Positions 36,945 to 49,529 of a stretch of 64,000 nt of DNA are shown here, in pieces. The notes under the pieces are model-generated. The model was not told where the DNA came from. It was given only the letters and a program-made list of their open reading frames with translations, and did not search any database. The stretch spans positions 13,461,501-13,525,500 of the forward strand of contig OY821745.1 of assembly GCA_963682055.1 (NCBI GenBank). The letters run 5' to 3'. The stretch comes from Primula veris. Lineage: Eukaryota; Streptophyta; Magnoliopsida; Ericales; Primulaceae. A program made the position numbers and the translations under genes. The number at the start of each line of letters is the position of its first letter. Position 1 is the first letter of the stretch.

Positions 36945-37199
36945 TGTTGTGTGACAACTATTAGCAAACTATCGACATAACAAGAAATGTATGGAGAGAG
37001 GGAAAAGTATTCTTATTAAAGTATGAATGTGTCTGTGGTAATGGTAATACTCTCATCCCTTTATATAATTTAGGGATGAACTAAGTTACATGTATCACCA
37101 TAATGAGAAGAAAGCTAGAAAGCCAAGAGGCTTATCATAAAACACCATAAACATGGAGGTTTGGTATATGAACCATCCATCACTAAATGTATCACAACA
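36945..37199 (-). repeat. 3' LTR of copia 3
   Basis: On the plus strand it begins TGTTGTGTGAC and ends ATCACAACA, next to CTCCCCC (37200-37206), the complement of a polypurine tract. About 255 bp. No partner LTR in the window. Confidence 0.65.
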
Positions 37200-37429
37200 C
37201 TCCCCCTTGTATGTCAAAAACAAACTCCAAGCTTTCTCATCTTCATAAAGTGTGATCAGTCGCTGAGACGCATTTGCTATTACTAACACATAAAACCTCA
37301 AGCCCGAAAAACCCGATGTGGGACAAAAACCGGATCATAAGACAAAATGGTGTTGCCGAATGGAGTGGGCCGAAACGCTATACAAGTGCGTGAATGAACT
37401 GATTAGAAAATATGTGACTTATCAAAACT

Positions 37430-38010
37430 TTGCCAAGAAAACCCAGTGGTAAAAAACTTGGTCGAATGACAAAAGAGTACACAACTATCAGTAGTAGCAG
37501 AGGAAATAACCATACACGGTGTGTCTCATTAAAATCTTGTTATAGAAAACCCTGTGGGAAAAACACTCTAATCGAAGGACAAATGAGTATACGATGGTTA
37601 GAAGTATAGAACCGGATACTCCCCCTGATTTCGGCAATCATTAGTGAGAACGGGATTAGAAATGTGTATCGCTAAAAAAAATCTTGTCAAGGTAAACCCA
37701 GTGGGACAAACTCTTAAACTAAGGACAAAAAGAGTACACAAGCATTCATCAGGATGCTCCCACTCACATGCACACAACTGGGTGTGGAAATTTCGACTAG
37801 GTAGAAAATAAGCATGCATCGGGATGCTCTCTCTTACTTGCACATAACAGGATGCAGGGATAATAACTAGTGAGAACTAATCATATGTCAGGATGCTCTT
37901 TCTCATTTGCACGCAACATGGTGCAAAACATATGTGAGGATACACACAACAGGGTGCTAAGCATACGTTAGGGTACTCCCCCTCACTTGCACATAACAAG
38001 GTGCATGGAG
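37430..38010 (-). repeat. Repeated units in the copia 3 3' untranslated region
   Basis: Two nested patterns. Three copies of an AACCCAGTGGGACAAA ... GGACAAAAGAGTACAC block occur at about 37440, 37550 and 37690. Then come four units of about 60-90 bp built from CATCAGGATGCTC, CTCACTTGCACATAAC and GGTGC at 37740-38010. On the minus strand the first block reads CCCACTGGGTT, common in plant copia 3' regions. Confidence 0.7.
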
Positions 38011-38093
38011 ACATGTCGTTTAGGAAAGCTCGGAGAGCTTCATAAGTCCGATCGTTCTAACATGTTTTTGGTATGAATACTTTGGCAGTGACT

Positions 38094-38591
38094 TCATGAA
38101 CAAGTCTGCGTGATTGTTCTCGGATACAATATGCTTTCAATCCTTTGAAGTGTTTGTTGTTCATGTGTAAAGAACAAATTTGGCGAGATATGCTTAGTGG
38201 CGTCACCTTTGATATAACCATGTTTCGCTTGATCAATAACAACGGTGTTGTCCTCATAAATGACAACTGGTTCATAATGATCGTAAGTAAGGTCACATGC
38301 ACTTCTAATATGGCCAATAACCTCTCGAAGCCATACACACTCTCTAGTCGCCTCGTAAAGCACGAGTAGCTTAGAGTGGTTTGTCGAAGTAGCCACTATG
38401 GTATGTTTACGAGACCTCCAATATATCGTCGTGTTCCCGATGGTAAAGACATAACAAGATTGTGAACGTCCCTTATGCGGGTCTAATAAGTAACATGCAT
38501 CGGCGTAACCGATAAGGGTCGCATTATTTTGAATACCAATGAGGATAGGCCCAGTTGATGATGCAAATGGGATAAACAAGCCCTTTTCCAT
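38094..38591 (-). pseudogene. Copia 3 RNase H fragment
   Basis: 165 codons with copia RNase H motifs: GYADACYLLDPHKGRSQS, YWRSRKHTIVATSTNHSKLL, ATRECVWLREVIGHI, VIYEDNTVVI and KGDATKHISPNLFFTHE. The end after about 38140 has shifted frame. It resembles the RNase H of copia 1 more than that of copia 2. Confidence 0.88.
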
Positions 38592-41500
38592 AGTACCTTT
38601 TATGTTAATGGAAGAATGTATTTAAGGCCATTGTCGTGACAACGTGTTAGCGCGATGCTGTGTCGAGCTATATAATTTACAGCACACGAGATGTTCGTCC
38701 TAGTACATTAGACCAAGTACAGTGGTGCGCTTATTGTACTTGGATATGAACATCATGGTTCGATATCTCTTCAACGTCACTCCAGTGACGGAATGAGTCT
38801 ATATCAATGGCTAGTGATCTAACAATCATGAGAGAATTTGACGACTTACTAAGCGTCAAAACACCTTCTGGGTGTAGTCTGAATCATGGACATAGATTCA
38901 ATCCTTACGGGACTCGATCATCAGACCGAGTCACTACCGTGTCTTCCCAAGATCCTTCATCTCGAAGGGAAAATCCAAAACGTGAATTTCTTCAAAACAC
39001 GCAAGGGCATAATACTTGTTCAAGTATTCCAAGCTGATCAAGTACTCACTTAGGCGGGTATATCACATCCGCTCGGATTATATTAATCCATACAATGAAC
39101 GTCTCAGTCAATTGAGATCGTGTTCCATAGTCAGGAACTACTTGATTCAAGCATATGAAGTCATACAGGGACCTTCATTCACATCTCTTGTCTAAATTCC
39201 CATAGAGATAAAATATGACCACATTCATGGCTGCATACTCAGTTTTTCGGAAGCTACTAAACTGATAAATTAGGGGACAATTATAACGTCCATTACGAAG
39301 AAGTAAACCATCTCGCAATCAATTACAAGTTGTGAGAGAAGCCTTGCGCTAGTAGGCGAGCACTTATACAGTCTCATTATTCTCATCACGCTGCCTTACA
39401 AATACCCGAATAAACAAACTCGTTTAGACATTGGGTGGTATTGGAACATGTCCACACACACTTTGTTTCGCTAAGGAATTTGCCTTGAAATGTAAGTTTC
39501 CATTTGGTCAGTCTGATTTTCGTTGACTTCAGACAATGGTACATGGTTCTCTGTCATCGTTTACTCATATTATCAGTCATCACTAAATATATGAACAAGT
39601 AATCAATTACAATTTCGTTTCGCTTCAATATCATCTAAGATATCATGATCGACAGATATTTCGAGATTCTCAGGATGAGGAGGAATCACACATCTCCTTG
39701 ATCCTTTAAAATCTCGTGCAACAAACGAGTTTCAGTTCACCACTTCAGGGGCTAAACAAATTCAGAACCAGTCAACTTCCTCGTTACATGGGAAGGACTA
39801 CAGACTGACGTCCGACAGCAGCGTCATTTGCTTGATGGGTACGACGAAAGCAACGTGTTTCGACAGGAACACGACGTCCAACAGGGACGACTATCCTTGC
39901 AAGTAATTTACAGCAGGTATATATATGATCTCGTGATATTTCATAACCAAGTGCATCTGCCACTTATTTAGACTTGGGGGAGTCTATGCACACACTTATC
40001 ACTTAGTGCATTTTGGGGATCAAGGTAAGACTTAGTGGGTTATTACCACGTTATTTCTTGTCGTTCCTTTTCAACGTTAATGTGCAAATCTCTCCTAACA
40101 AAGGGAAGTACAGTTTTAACAATGCCACTTCACATGTCATGCGATAAAAAGATCGCTTGCCAATGTAACTTTATTATTTGATAGGAAGGGGATACATAAT
40201 CGACGTATGTCCCCTTTAGAGGTCCATATTTTGAACGCTTTTGCGGCCCAATCAAAATATTAATCAAGCACTCAAACACGCATTCATATGAGGCATCAGG
40301 CTTATAACCAGCTACCAACTGGTACACATTTAGTGTTTTGAGTGACTATGAACCTCAAACGGATCAATACAGCAGTGTGCAATATATCGTGACCATACAT
40401 AGAAATATATATAGGTGCGCATCACCAAATAACGCGTGCAATTATTTGCAATCGCTTAAATTTTCTGTGAGTCCATTTCGGGTCTGAGCATAATCAACAT
40501 GATGTTCAATTTCAATTCCAAAAGTCAAGTAATACAAATCAAAACTTTGATCTTAACTCTTCGGTATTATCAAGTCGACTAGACTTTTCAGGATAATTCG
40601 AGTAATAAGCAATCAACTTAATGATTAGACTTAGAGTTTGGTAAGTGCTGCATTTCTGTGGACAATAATAGAATGTGACCATATTATCGATGCATCAACC
40701 ATAATCATATATATTTATGGTCCGTCTTATGGTTGGATAAGTCCACAATAACTCCTTCAATTCTTTACAAGAATTCTACGAGTATATTTTGTGACATTTA
40801 CACATACTAGTCTTTCAGAGAGAGCATTAGTGGCATGAATTTCGGATCATTCACGAAATTATTGCTCAAAAAGGATCCAAATGCAATTCGATTATAAATC
40901 TAATATCATTTTTTGACTTGGGTATATCTCATCCGGTCAATGCCATAACGTCAAAATAATCTTATCAACCGACGACATGCGAATGATAGTATAGACAAAC
41001 ATGTCTTAGCATCTAAGACCACTTATCAATCGACGTTAGGCAAAATGATAAGGTAACTTCAATTGCTTTTAAAAACGTGGTAGCAACCACTAGAAAGACA
41101 TTTTAACTCCGCTAAAATACGCTTTTAGTCGTGTTGAGTGGAGGCTATGTAAATAAATTTTAATTCTTTCATGAGCTATTACCAGATAACACTGTTTTTC
41201 TCGAATATCTTATAACTCAACAAGGTACGACATGACCTGGAGTATAAAGTCTCATTTTAAACAAATCAATTTGGTTTTACCAAAGATTCTGATTTGGAGC
41301 GACAGGTCCAAAATCGTTGTCAGTTAGGATTCTTTAGGCAAGTAGTTGGTGAAATTATATGGTACACTGTTACCCACTATTTCCAGACAACCAACTACCC
41401 CACGAGTATTGCCTAAAGTTTCATAATTTAAAGTTTGGTTGGTCACATTTATAAAAGAATTTTTCTCAAAAATACTTTAAATTATTTCGAGAAATTTCAT

Positions 41501-43050
41501 AAACAAACAAACCATAATCCAAAAGTATGGTGGAAATGGAATAATCATAATCCAAATGGAAAAACATAATCCAGATGAGTGACAAATCGGCTCAAAATTT
41601 AATAAAGAAATGTAGCAAACTCATTTGAGCCACAAAACCGGGGGTCTCAAGAGTTTCCTTTCAGTTAGCTTTAACCACATTAGCTTCGGCTTTTTTACCC
41701 TCATGATAGTTTTGAACTATTTAAGGAGTAGCCGGGAATGACATTGATTATTTATAGCAGAGAATTGGCTGCTTGAGCATTGTCTCTTTATTTGGGATGA
41801 CGGGCCCTTATTATTTCTTTCAAGGACTGTCTTGACTAGGCGAGCATTGAACTCGTGACAGTTCGAGATAAATAACACTTGTCTCAGTTCCCGATTCGGG
41901 GAAAAATGTCCATGAAGAGCATTAGTATCATGCAAACAATTCGCCATTGATCCAATAGGATTAAAAAAATGCTCATTGGGACAATTTTCCTATTCAATAA
42001 CAGATGGGCGATGATCTAAAGGAACATAGTGAATATAAATTCACAATACTGCTTATGAAATACGTTTTCAAAGCTAGTATTTTGGTGAAAGTTTGCTCTC
42101 ATTGTCAATTTTAGACGAAAAAGTTCACCATAGACGTCATCGCGTCTAACATGTGGTGGCAGAATAAATCGAAGGCTTAGCCTTCATCTTATGAGTAACA
42201 ACAAGCTCATGTTTTACTCATCAAAGATGGTATCCAAAAAAATTTGGGCATCACATTTTCACACATCAGGGTGACTAATTGTGGTGACGAAATAAAATTA
42301 TCGTCTAAACAATCATTTCGCAAGTATGCTTCGCAATTTTCCTCATCATAGATGGCATCCAACATGTGTTGGGAGTTCTGTATTAATTATCATATAAAAC
42401 TACATGTTTATATGTCTATTATGGTTTTCATAAGCAGAAACTTTGTTTCGAAACGGCAGGTTCGAAAAACACAAGTTTTGCTTTTGTGAATAGGTTCTCA
42501 TTGATCGAACGACATGTCGATACTGAGACACCAATTCGGTGAAATATACACCTATATAAACACACTCGGAGAACTTATTATTTACTCAACCACTTTCGGT
42601 AGCTCTAGTTGAACATGACTAGGAAAAACGGTGAGGTGGGTGAGCACGAATGCCACTTAAAAACCTACCTCATTAGGAGAGCGACTTCCGCCTTTATCTT
42701 TCCTAGACATCGTATCCAAATAGATGAGCCTATTTGGGGAAGATTCATTATTATTACAACTTAAATGTGAATACATATACCAGATTTCGTAAATTTTCAA
42801 CTCAAAAGCTACATCTAAATGTTTAAGATTGAGAAAAATTTCTACTCAAAAGAGATACATTGTAAAATGTTCAAATTCGAGGCAATTTATAAGCTCACGT
42901 AACATTGTCTACGAGCTTTTATATGACAGGATAAAATAGCATTCAACAATATCGTAATATAAAAGCATGTCATACTCATGTAAACTAGTCCTAACATGGA
43001 GTAGTAATATTAAACCACATGAGTTATTATTTAATCCAACACTAAAGTGT
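38592..43050 (-). pseudogene. Copia 3 pol remnant, scattered fragments
   Basis: Only short patches remain readable, chiefly the integrase C-terminal patch at 40327-40130 and a 76-codon open patch at 41947-41717 (HFSPNRELRQVLFISNCHEF) that I cannot place. The rest is full of stops in all frames. Confidence 0.5.
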
Positions 43051-43266
43051 GATTTTTACCATTTTTTATGGGTAATTAATACATCGCATATGTTATATCA
43101 ATTCATACGCAATAAATGGTAGCATGCTAAGAGGCTAAATTTAGTTAATATCATACAAGAAATTAATATCATCACTTTATTAAAGTGTACTAAACAAATT
43201 TGATATTTACTTGCTTTTATGTTTGCTTCGTGTTGATATTTATCTAGATAAAAGTTATATACAGTG

Positions 43267-45981
43267 ATGACTTCCGAATTAGAAGACTTGGAAATCATGG
43301 ATGTGAATAATTTGGGAGTAGATGATTTTATATGTGAAGGGTTGGCAACTATGAATACATTAGAATTAGAAACACCAATAAATGAGATGTCATTCGCGAC
43401 AAGCGAAGATGCAAAAAATTATTATATTGATTATGGTCAAAAATATGGTTTCATGATAAGTATCCGAACTTCATCCGAAAACAACATTTTATTTGTTTGT
43501 GTCAATGAAGGAAAATATGTTTCTCGGGTTCAACAAATTAATGTCGAAATAGAAGACGGTATGGGTGAGGAAGTGAAAAAAAAGCAAAGAAAGAGAAATT
43601 GTTCAACCACGCGTTGTGGATGTGAGGCTCGACTACGGATTAATTATGAAGTTTTAAAGGACAGATGGAAGGTAACAGATTTTAATAATTCTCATAATCA
43701 CATTTTGGTGTCCCCAGCTAAAAGGATAAAACTGAGGTCAAAGAAAAAATTGCCAGATGCTGTTAAGAGTTTGACCGAAGTATTTCATAGGGAAAATTTG
43801 AAAAATTGTAAGATTCCTTCCATTATTGGAGGTGATCATATGGGATTTGATAATAGAGACTTTTATAATCATTTGAGAAATGTGAGACATCGAGACCTAG
43901 AAGGCGGCGATGCAAGATTTGTGCTAAATTACTTTGAAAACAAACAAGCACAAAACCCGCAATTTTACTATGCAGTTCAACAGGATGATAACGATAGGGC
44001 GACTAATTTTTTTTGGGTTGACTCTCAATCTCGTATGGCATACCATTACTTTGGGGATGTAGTCTCATTTGACACGACATATCGTACAAACAAATACGAT
44101 ATGCCATTTGCGCCTTTTACTGGTGTAAACCATCATATGCAGTCGATACAATTTGGGTGTGCACTTTTACAGGATGAGACTGAGGTGACTTTCTGTTGGT
44201 TGTTTGATGTTTGGTTTAAAGCAATGGGTGGACGCCCTCCGGTTGCTATTCTAACGGACCAAGACTTGGCGATGAAAGCGGCTATTTCCAAAGTTTTTCC
44301 AAATACGCGTCATCGTCTATGTTATTGGCATATTAAAAAGAAATTTGCTGAAAAGCTGGCGCATGTGTATCATGAGAAATCAAAATTCAAAAAAGATGTA
44401 AAAAATTGTTTCTGGTATACATACAAGAAAGAAGAGTTTGAAGAAAAATGGACGTCATTGATGAAGGATTATGGATTAGAAAGTAACGATTGGCTTCAAC
44501 AAATGTACAAGATTCGTGAAATGTGGATTCCTGCTTATAACCGTGACGTATTCTTTGCAGGTATGAATCGAAATAACACATGCCCGGGTTAGCAATCTAC
44601 TCCTAAATCACTAAAACTATTCAGAACATTTTTGAATCGAAAATATTAACATCAAATAAGAACCCAAAAAATTGCTTTGCTGCAACTTTAATCTTAATAC
44701 ATGAAGTACAAAATTACGGGTAACGAGCCTGAGCTATAAACGAAGGACTGACAAATGCACACCCCTAAATGCCCACGGTACAAATTACTGTCATAACTCA
44801 TAAGTAATGCCATATTGGAGCTGCAATTAACAGTCTGGGAAGACCCATTACACTAAACTGCTAATATTCCAAAAGTCAAAATGTGGATTCCTCCTTATAA
44901 CCGTGACGTATTCTTTGCAGGTATGAATACGACCGGGCGTAGCGAGGGTGTCAATTCATTTTTTAATGAATTTGTTACTAAAAGTACAACTCTTAGAGAA
45001 TTTGTTTTAAAGTATGAGCAAGCGTTGAAGAAGATCATTAAAAGGGAGAATGATGAAGATTTTGAATCCGAACATAGATACAGAATTGTTGATGAGAACG
45101 AATTTTTGTTAAGGCATGCCACAAAAGTTTACACCAGAAATGTCTTCCATAAGTTCAAGGATGAAATGACCGGTGCTTTAGGTTTCAAAAAAGAAAATGA
45201 AACAAAAGCTAATGGACTAACATCATATGTCATTGCTTCTAGAAAATTTAAAAGCCAAAAGTTTATTGTCACAATGGATTTGGAAACAAAGGAAGGTATG
45301 ATTTTGTTGTCTATACTTTAAAGGTATTATTTAGGTTTATTAATTTTTTATAGTTTATTAATTTTATTTGTCTATCGTGATTCGTCAGGTAAGTGTGAAT
45401 GCCAAAACTTCGAGTTTGTTGGTATATTATGTAGACATATATTAAAAGTATTTCTCATAGAGGACATTGATAAAATACCAGATCATTTTATTCTACCGCG
45501 ATGGAGACAAAAGGCCAACAAATTTAGAAGAGTTGAATCGATATCTCTTAAGTATGATGATGATAAAGAAGAATCAGAGACGTTAAGGCTTGCACATATG
45601 TGTCAAGAATCTACCAAATTGGCTTGTTTGGCTTCTCCATCATACGAGGGTTACAAGATTTATATGGAATGCATGAATGATTTATCCGAGAAGCTCCAAA
45701 AGCTCGTAAAAGTTAGTGATCCCTCACCTTTAGCAATCAAAGAAAATAATAACTTAGATTCTAGTGACTCATGTCAAAATTTACTCTTGGATCCGAACAT
45801 CTCACAAACTAAGGGTAGGAGAAAAGGTACCGACGAAAGATTAAAAAGCGGAATTGAGACGTCCAAAGCTAAAAGAAATTGTAAGGGATGTAATAAACTT
45901 GTTACACACGATTGGAGAAATTGTCCTCAAAATCCGATGAGTAAAGCTTACAAATGTGAGCAAGATAAAAATTGTGTTTGA
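43267..45981 (+). CDS. FAR1-related sequence (FRS) protein, three exons
   Basis: The ATG at 43267 is two codons after an upstream stop. Exons 43267-44560, 44921-45295 and 45389-45981 join in phase to 753 residues. The order is: FAR1 DNA-binding domain (about 41-150; SEDAKNYYIDYGQKYGFM, CSTTRCGCEARLRI, NNSHNHILV); MULE-type DDE core (FDTTYRTNKYDMPFAPFTGV, AILTDQDLAMKAAI, HRLCYWHIKKK); SWIM zinc finger (CECQNFEFVGILCRHILKVF); and a C-terminal CKGCNKLVTHDWRNC knuckle. FRS proteins are nuclear regulators derived from Mutator transposases. Intron 1 (360 bp) lies between two copies of a 48 bp exon segment (44521-44568, 44881-44928) and is probably newly gained; if it is not spliced, TAG at 44590 ends the protein. 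Intron 2 is 93 bp. No inverted repeats were found around it, in keeping with a host gene. Confidence 0.88.
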
Positions 45982-46200
45982 CATATTTGAATTTTTATTT
46001 GATTTATATTTAAATGGTTTATTGATATCTACAGCTTTGCAAGCGGAAGCATCGGGAAAATGATATGGTAATTATGTTTTAGCTTTCTTATTTCTAGTTG
46101 CTCATCTTATCAATGTTTTAATTTTAATTTGCTCTCATGTAACTTTTTCTTTTGTTTTTTGGTTTTCGTTGTAGTGTGGGAGGTCAAGAAAGTGCAGATT

Positions 46201-46314
46201 TTTCTTTGTGAAGTTGTTGTTTTGCAGATTTTGCAGAAAGTGCAGATTTTGCAGATTTTTCTTGGTGAAGTTGCTGTTTTGCAGATTTTGCAGAAAGTGC
46301 AGATTTTGTTACAT
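46201..46314 (+). repeat. 57 bp tandem duplication, TTTTGCAGA-rich
   Basis: Two copies of a unit containing CTTTGTGAAGTTG and TTTTGCAGATTTTGCAGAAA, downstream of the FRS gene. Confidence 0.75.
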
Positions 46315-46460
46315 ATTTTGCTTGAACTTTTCTCTCTAATTATGCTATGATTTTTCATCTCATCTGATATATTTTGCAGTGAAGTTTTTGGTTTGGTTGA
46401 AGTTGGGACTAGATTTTGGGAAGTTTTGTTTTCAGATGTACTTTTTTTTTCACAAGCATT

Positions 46461-46595
46461 TTCTATAAATGTAAAGTTTCTTGGCATTTTCTATAAATGT
46501 AAAGTTTCTTGGCATTTTCTATAAATGTAAAGTTTCTTGGCATTTTCTATAAATGTAAAGTTTCTTGGCATTTTCTAGTAAAGTTTCTTGGCATT
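46461..46595 (+). repeat. 28 bp minisatellite
   Basis: Four exact 28 bp units (TTCTATAAATGTAAAGTTTC then TTGGCATT), starting at 46461, 46489, 46517 and 46545, plus a fifth shortened unit. Confidence 0.93.
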
Positions 46596-46953
46596 TTCTG
46601 GTTGCATCGCAATCGTTATTGAAAATTGAGCATGCTGTATAATCATTAGCAAAGAAAAAACATGATTTTTATTTATATCAAATGTCGGGAACCAAGATAC
46701 AACTTAGATTTGTACAAAACTTTTGTTCAGCACATAATAGGTTGTTTTCTACAATCAATTTTCTTCAAAAAGGAAAACAGTAGTCAATTAACAAGTGTAG
46801 ACATACAATCAACATCGATTCTACACCACTTATACTATACAGAAAGTCTAATGAAGACGTCTCCTTGTTCAACACAACCCCATAAGAGTACAGATACAAA
46901 ACCAGAGACACCATGAATAACAATTGGAAAATGAAAATAAAAAAGATGCACAC

Positions 46954-48024
46954 TTCCGAAAAGTCATCGATAAATGATGATATTCCCAAATTGCCCTCAG
47001 CTTGAACTGAAAGCTTCGATTGCTTTTGCTTGGAATTTTTAATGGGGTAAGGGTCGTATAAATCAACCGAGCTTTCAGTATTTCTCTTTGAGAATGAAAT
47101 ATATAAAGCTTCGTTATAAAGGCCTTGTCTAAAATGCACAACTTGTTCTTCGAACCTAACAACTTCCTCTTCCAGAACTGCCACCTCAGCAAGCAGCTCC
47201 AATGTCTGAACATTACAAAAATAGCATTTCAATCTTTTGTTTTTGCTTTAAGGCCTAAGTATTAAGCACAAATCACTTGCATTGCGAGAAATTTTCTAGA
47301 AATTAACTGTTCTACGCCTAAATCTTATGAATGGAATGAAAAACATTTCGATTTATTATAACGTTTGCTGCAGATTTTAAACAAATAAGCTGCCTTATTT
47401 GAGGTTGAGTAAAAGTTGGGTTCATCCAGCTTATTTTTTTGGAAACAAAAAAACTTACTATGTTTTACCCTGCCCAACCAAATGCATTACAACTTATTAC
47501 TTACCAGAAAGAGGAACAAAGGGGACTAAGCTCAGCTTAAAATCTGCAATCATAACAAGCTCTAAATATAATTACTTACATAAGGAGGAAGATAAGGCGG
47601 GAGACGAGGAAGTGCACCCAAGGGTCTGTTGAAAGCTCTCTCTAATGCCCTATGAACATTCTCTTCATGTCTAAGCTTTTTCTTTAATTTATCCACCTGA
47701 AAATTAAGCAACATTAATCCATGAAATCCTTAAATCAGCTAAAATTTAACAAAACAAGAGATCATGGGCTTGTTTGGCTGCATCTAAAAAGTAAAACTTC
47801 TAGCCTTTTCATGTTTAAAAAGACAAAAACAGCTTGGCTTTAAGCTAGCCAACCAAATGTACCGCAATATATAAGTTCAAAAGCAATAAATAATAAAAGA
47901 AAATTAAAAAAAAAAGATTTACATCTTGTTGTAATTCCATTTTTCTCTGTCTAATTCATCCCTTTCTTTTTGTGGTTCCATTTTGAGTTTCCATTGGTTT
48001 GCTCATTTCCAATCCCATCTTCTC
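46954..48024 (-). pseudogene. MIP1 leucine-zipper / DUF547 gene, 5' part, broken
   Basis: Three exons splice cleanly: 48024-47923 (ATG at 48018, MGLEMSKPMETQNGTTKRKG), 47696-47580 ([20 protein letters not shown]) and 47205-46954 ([38 protein letters not shown]). This is the N-terminal coiled coil (leucine-zipper of ternary complex factor MIP1) of plant DUF547 proteins. An in-frame TGA (47958-47956) interrupts exon 1. An internal ATG after it (MELQQD) could start a short coiled-coil protein. The rest of the family's length, including DUF547 itself, is absent downstream, so this is a fragment. A leader exon lies at about 48758-48900. Confidence 0.8.
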
Positions 48025-48714
48025 CTATAAGCATTGAGAGAGAATACATATAATTCAGATATAAAGAAAGAGAGTACAATAAAAAAAGGAAAAGGAAAAG
48101 GAAAAGGAAAAGCAAAATAAATCCATTTATGTGGACAATTACTAAAGTGAATCACTTTTAAGCTTTGAAGGCAAAGAATCAGAGTTTTCCAAATCCCTAT
48201 CAAAAAATTGTAAATATATTATTATCAAAAAAATCTTGATTATGAAAAGATGAGTCTTTTTCAAATTATCCAATTTCCATTTGGTTAAATTCATCAAAAT
48301 TGATTTTTTTTAACATTCCAGTAAACCACAAACCTTAAAGATCTTAGTCAGCAAACTCATGACTTTGAATTAAATTTTCAAACCGTAAAAGAAAAAAAAT
48401 GTAAATCTTATCTAAGTCTGAAACTAATATTGCAATTATACAATATCATAAAAACAAATGAGCAGTTTAAAATTTTGTTGGTAAAAGAAAAACAAATAAA
48501 CACAACTCCAAAACTCTATCCAAAATCAATTACAAATCCCTTAATTAATAAAAGGTGGATCTTTTTTTAAAATCAAATTCAATACCCACATAAAATCTGA
48601 GTGGTAATTCTCCAAAGATAAAATCCACACCAAAGTATTTACTCATCTTTTCTGGTTTTATAATCTCATAATCACCGATAATATAATTCACACATTTGAT
48701 ACATCACAACCATA

Positions 48715-48748
<34 letters not shown>

Positions 48749-48757
48749 AGATGATAC

Positions 48758-48900
48758 CTGAAAAGCCCTTACAGTGATGTGTTGGGTCAGGTGGGATCGG
48801 TTTGGGAGGCGACGTCGGGTTGAGAAGGAGGCCGGACGGTGATGGTGAAGAGGTGAGGTTTTGGTGGTGATGAGTGTGAGAAGAGCAGAGAGGTTTAGGT
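48758..48900 (-). promoter_or_regulatory. 5' leader exon and promoter side of the MIP1/DUF547 fragment
   Basis: A GC-richer stretch ends in TTTTCAG|GTATCATC (donor at 48757) and pairs with the acceptor TTATAG|GAGAAG at 48025. A leader intron before the start codon fits plant genes of this kind. GA and TA repeats follow inside the intron (48713-48750). Confidence 0.5.
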
Positions 48901-49529
48901 TTTAATTTAATTGATGCTTGTTATTTTGTATGTATTAACTCAAACTAATCTGAACCATTGGATGTTAAATTAGATGAAGGGCTGTGATCTATGTGTAAAC
49001 TTAATATGTTTTTATATGTGTCTACTGATCCTGCCCCTATTATATATATATATATATATATATATATTGATTTTATCTTATGCAAAAAAAAAAAAAAAAA
49101 GGTTGGTTTCAACTTAAAAATTACTCTCAGTGCTAACTTATAATTCTTGTTAACTTTAAATTTTTATTTCAAGAATTCTAAGTTGAAGATAAGTTAATTT
49201 CAACTAATATACAATAAATTATTATTTTTACTATGAGATTATGTCTTACAACAATTATTTCTTCATGTACAAGGGTTATTAATTTAGAGATTTTTTTAAT
49301 GGTCACCATGGCATTAAACTACGGGTACGATGAATGAGACCAAATATAAATCATCATTTAGACATTTAAGCTACTTTATTTCATAAATAAAAATATATAA
49401 CTAAATATTTTATGTAAGTTACTGTTTGTGATTTGATGTTAACTTATTTCAACTAGCAAAAAAAATCCCCTTTTAGTTACTTTACTATGTTTTTCATTTA
49501 TAAGTTACCCTTAAATTTTGGGTTTGGTA
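48901..49529. other. AT-rich intergenic with (TA)n
   Basis: Contains a TA microsatellite at 49041-49069 and an A-tract at 49085-49100. No coding sequence. Confidence 0.5.

Larger units (their letters stand above)
36945..43050 (-). mobile_element. Ty1/copia LTR retrotransposon 3, heavily decayed
   Basis: The 3' LTR (37199-36945) and polypurine tract lie at the low-coordinate end, followed on the minus strand's upstream side by a long untranslated region, RNase H (38591-38094) and scattered pol fragments up to about 42 kb. An integrase C-terminal piece (YQLVAGYKPDASYECVFECL, GPQKRSKYGPLKG) is at 40327-40130. No 5' LTR was found before the FAR1-related gene, so the upper boundary is approximate. 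Confidence 0.78.

Noticed and set aside
44590..44592. TAG taken as the true end of the FAR1-related gene
   Set aside because: It lies inside the 360 bp between duplicated splice sites, and the downstream part retains long in-frame homology including the SWIM finger.
43267..45981. Idea that the FAR1-related gene is an active Mutator transposase
   Set aside because: No inverted repeats or target duplication seen around it; the domain set (FAR1, DDE-like, SWIM) is that of host FRS genes.
46110..46487. 125-codon minus-strand frame with repeated CTFCKICKT
   Set aside because: Shadow of the TTTTGCAGA repeat; no family resemblance and no splice context.
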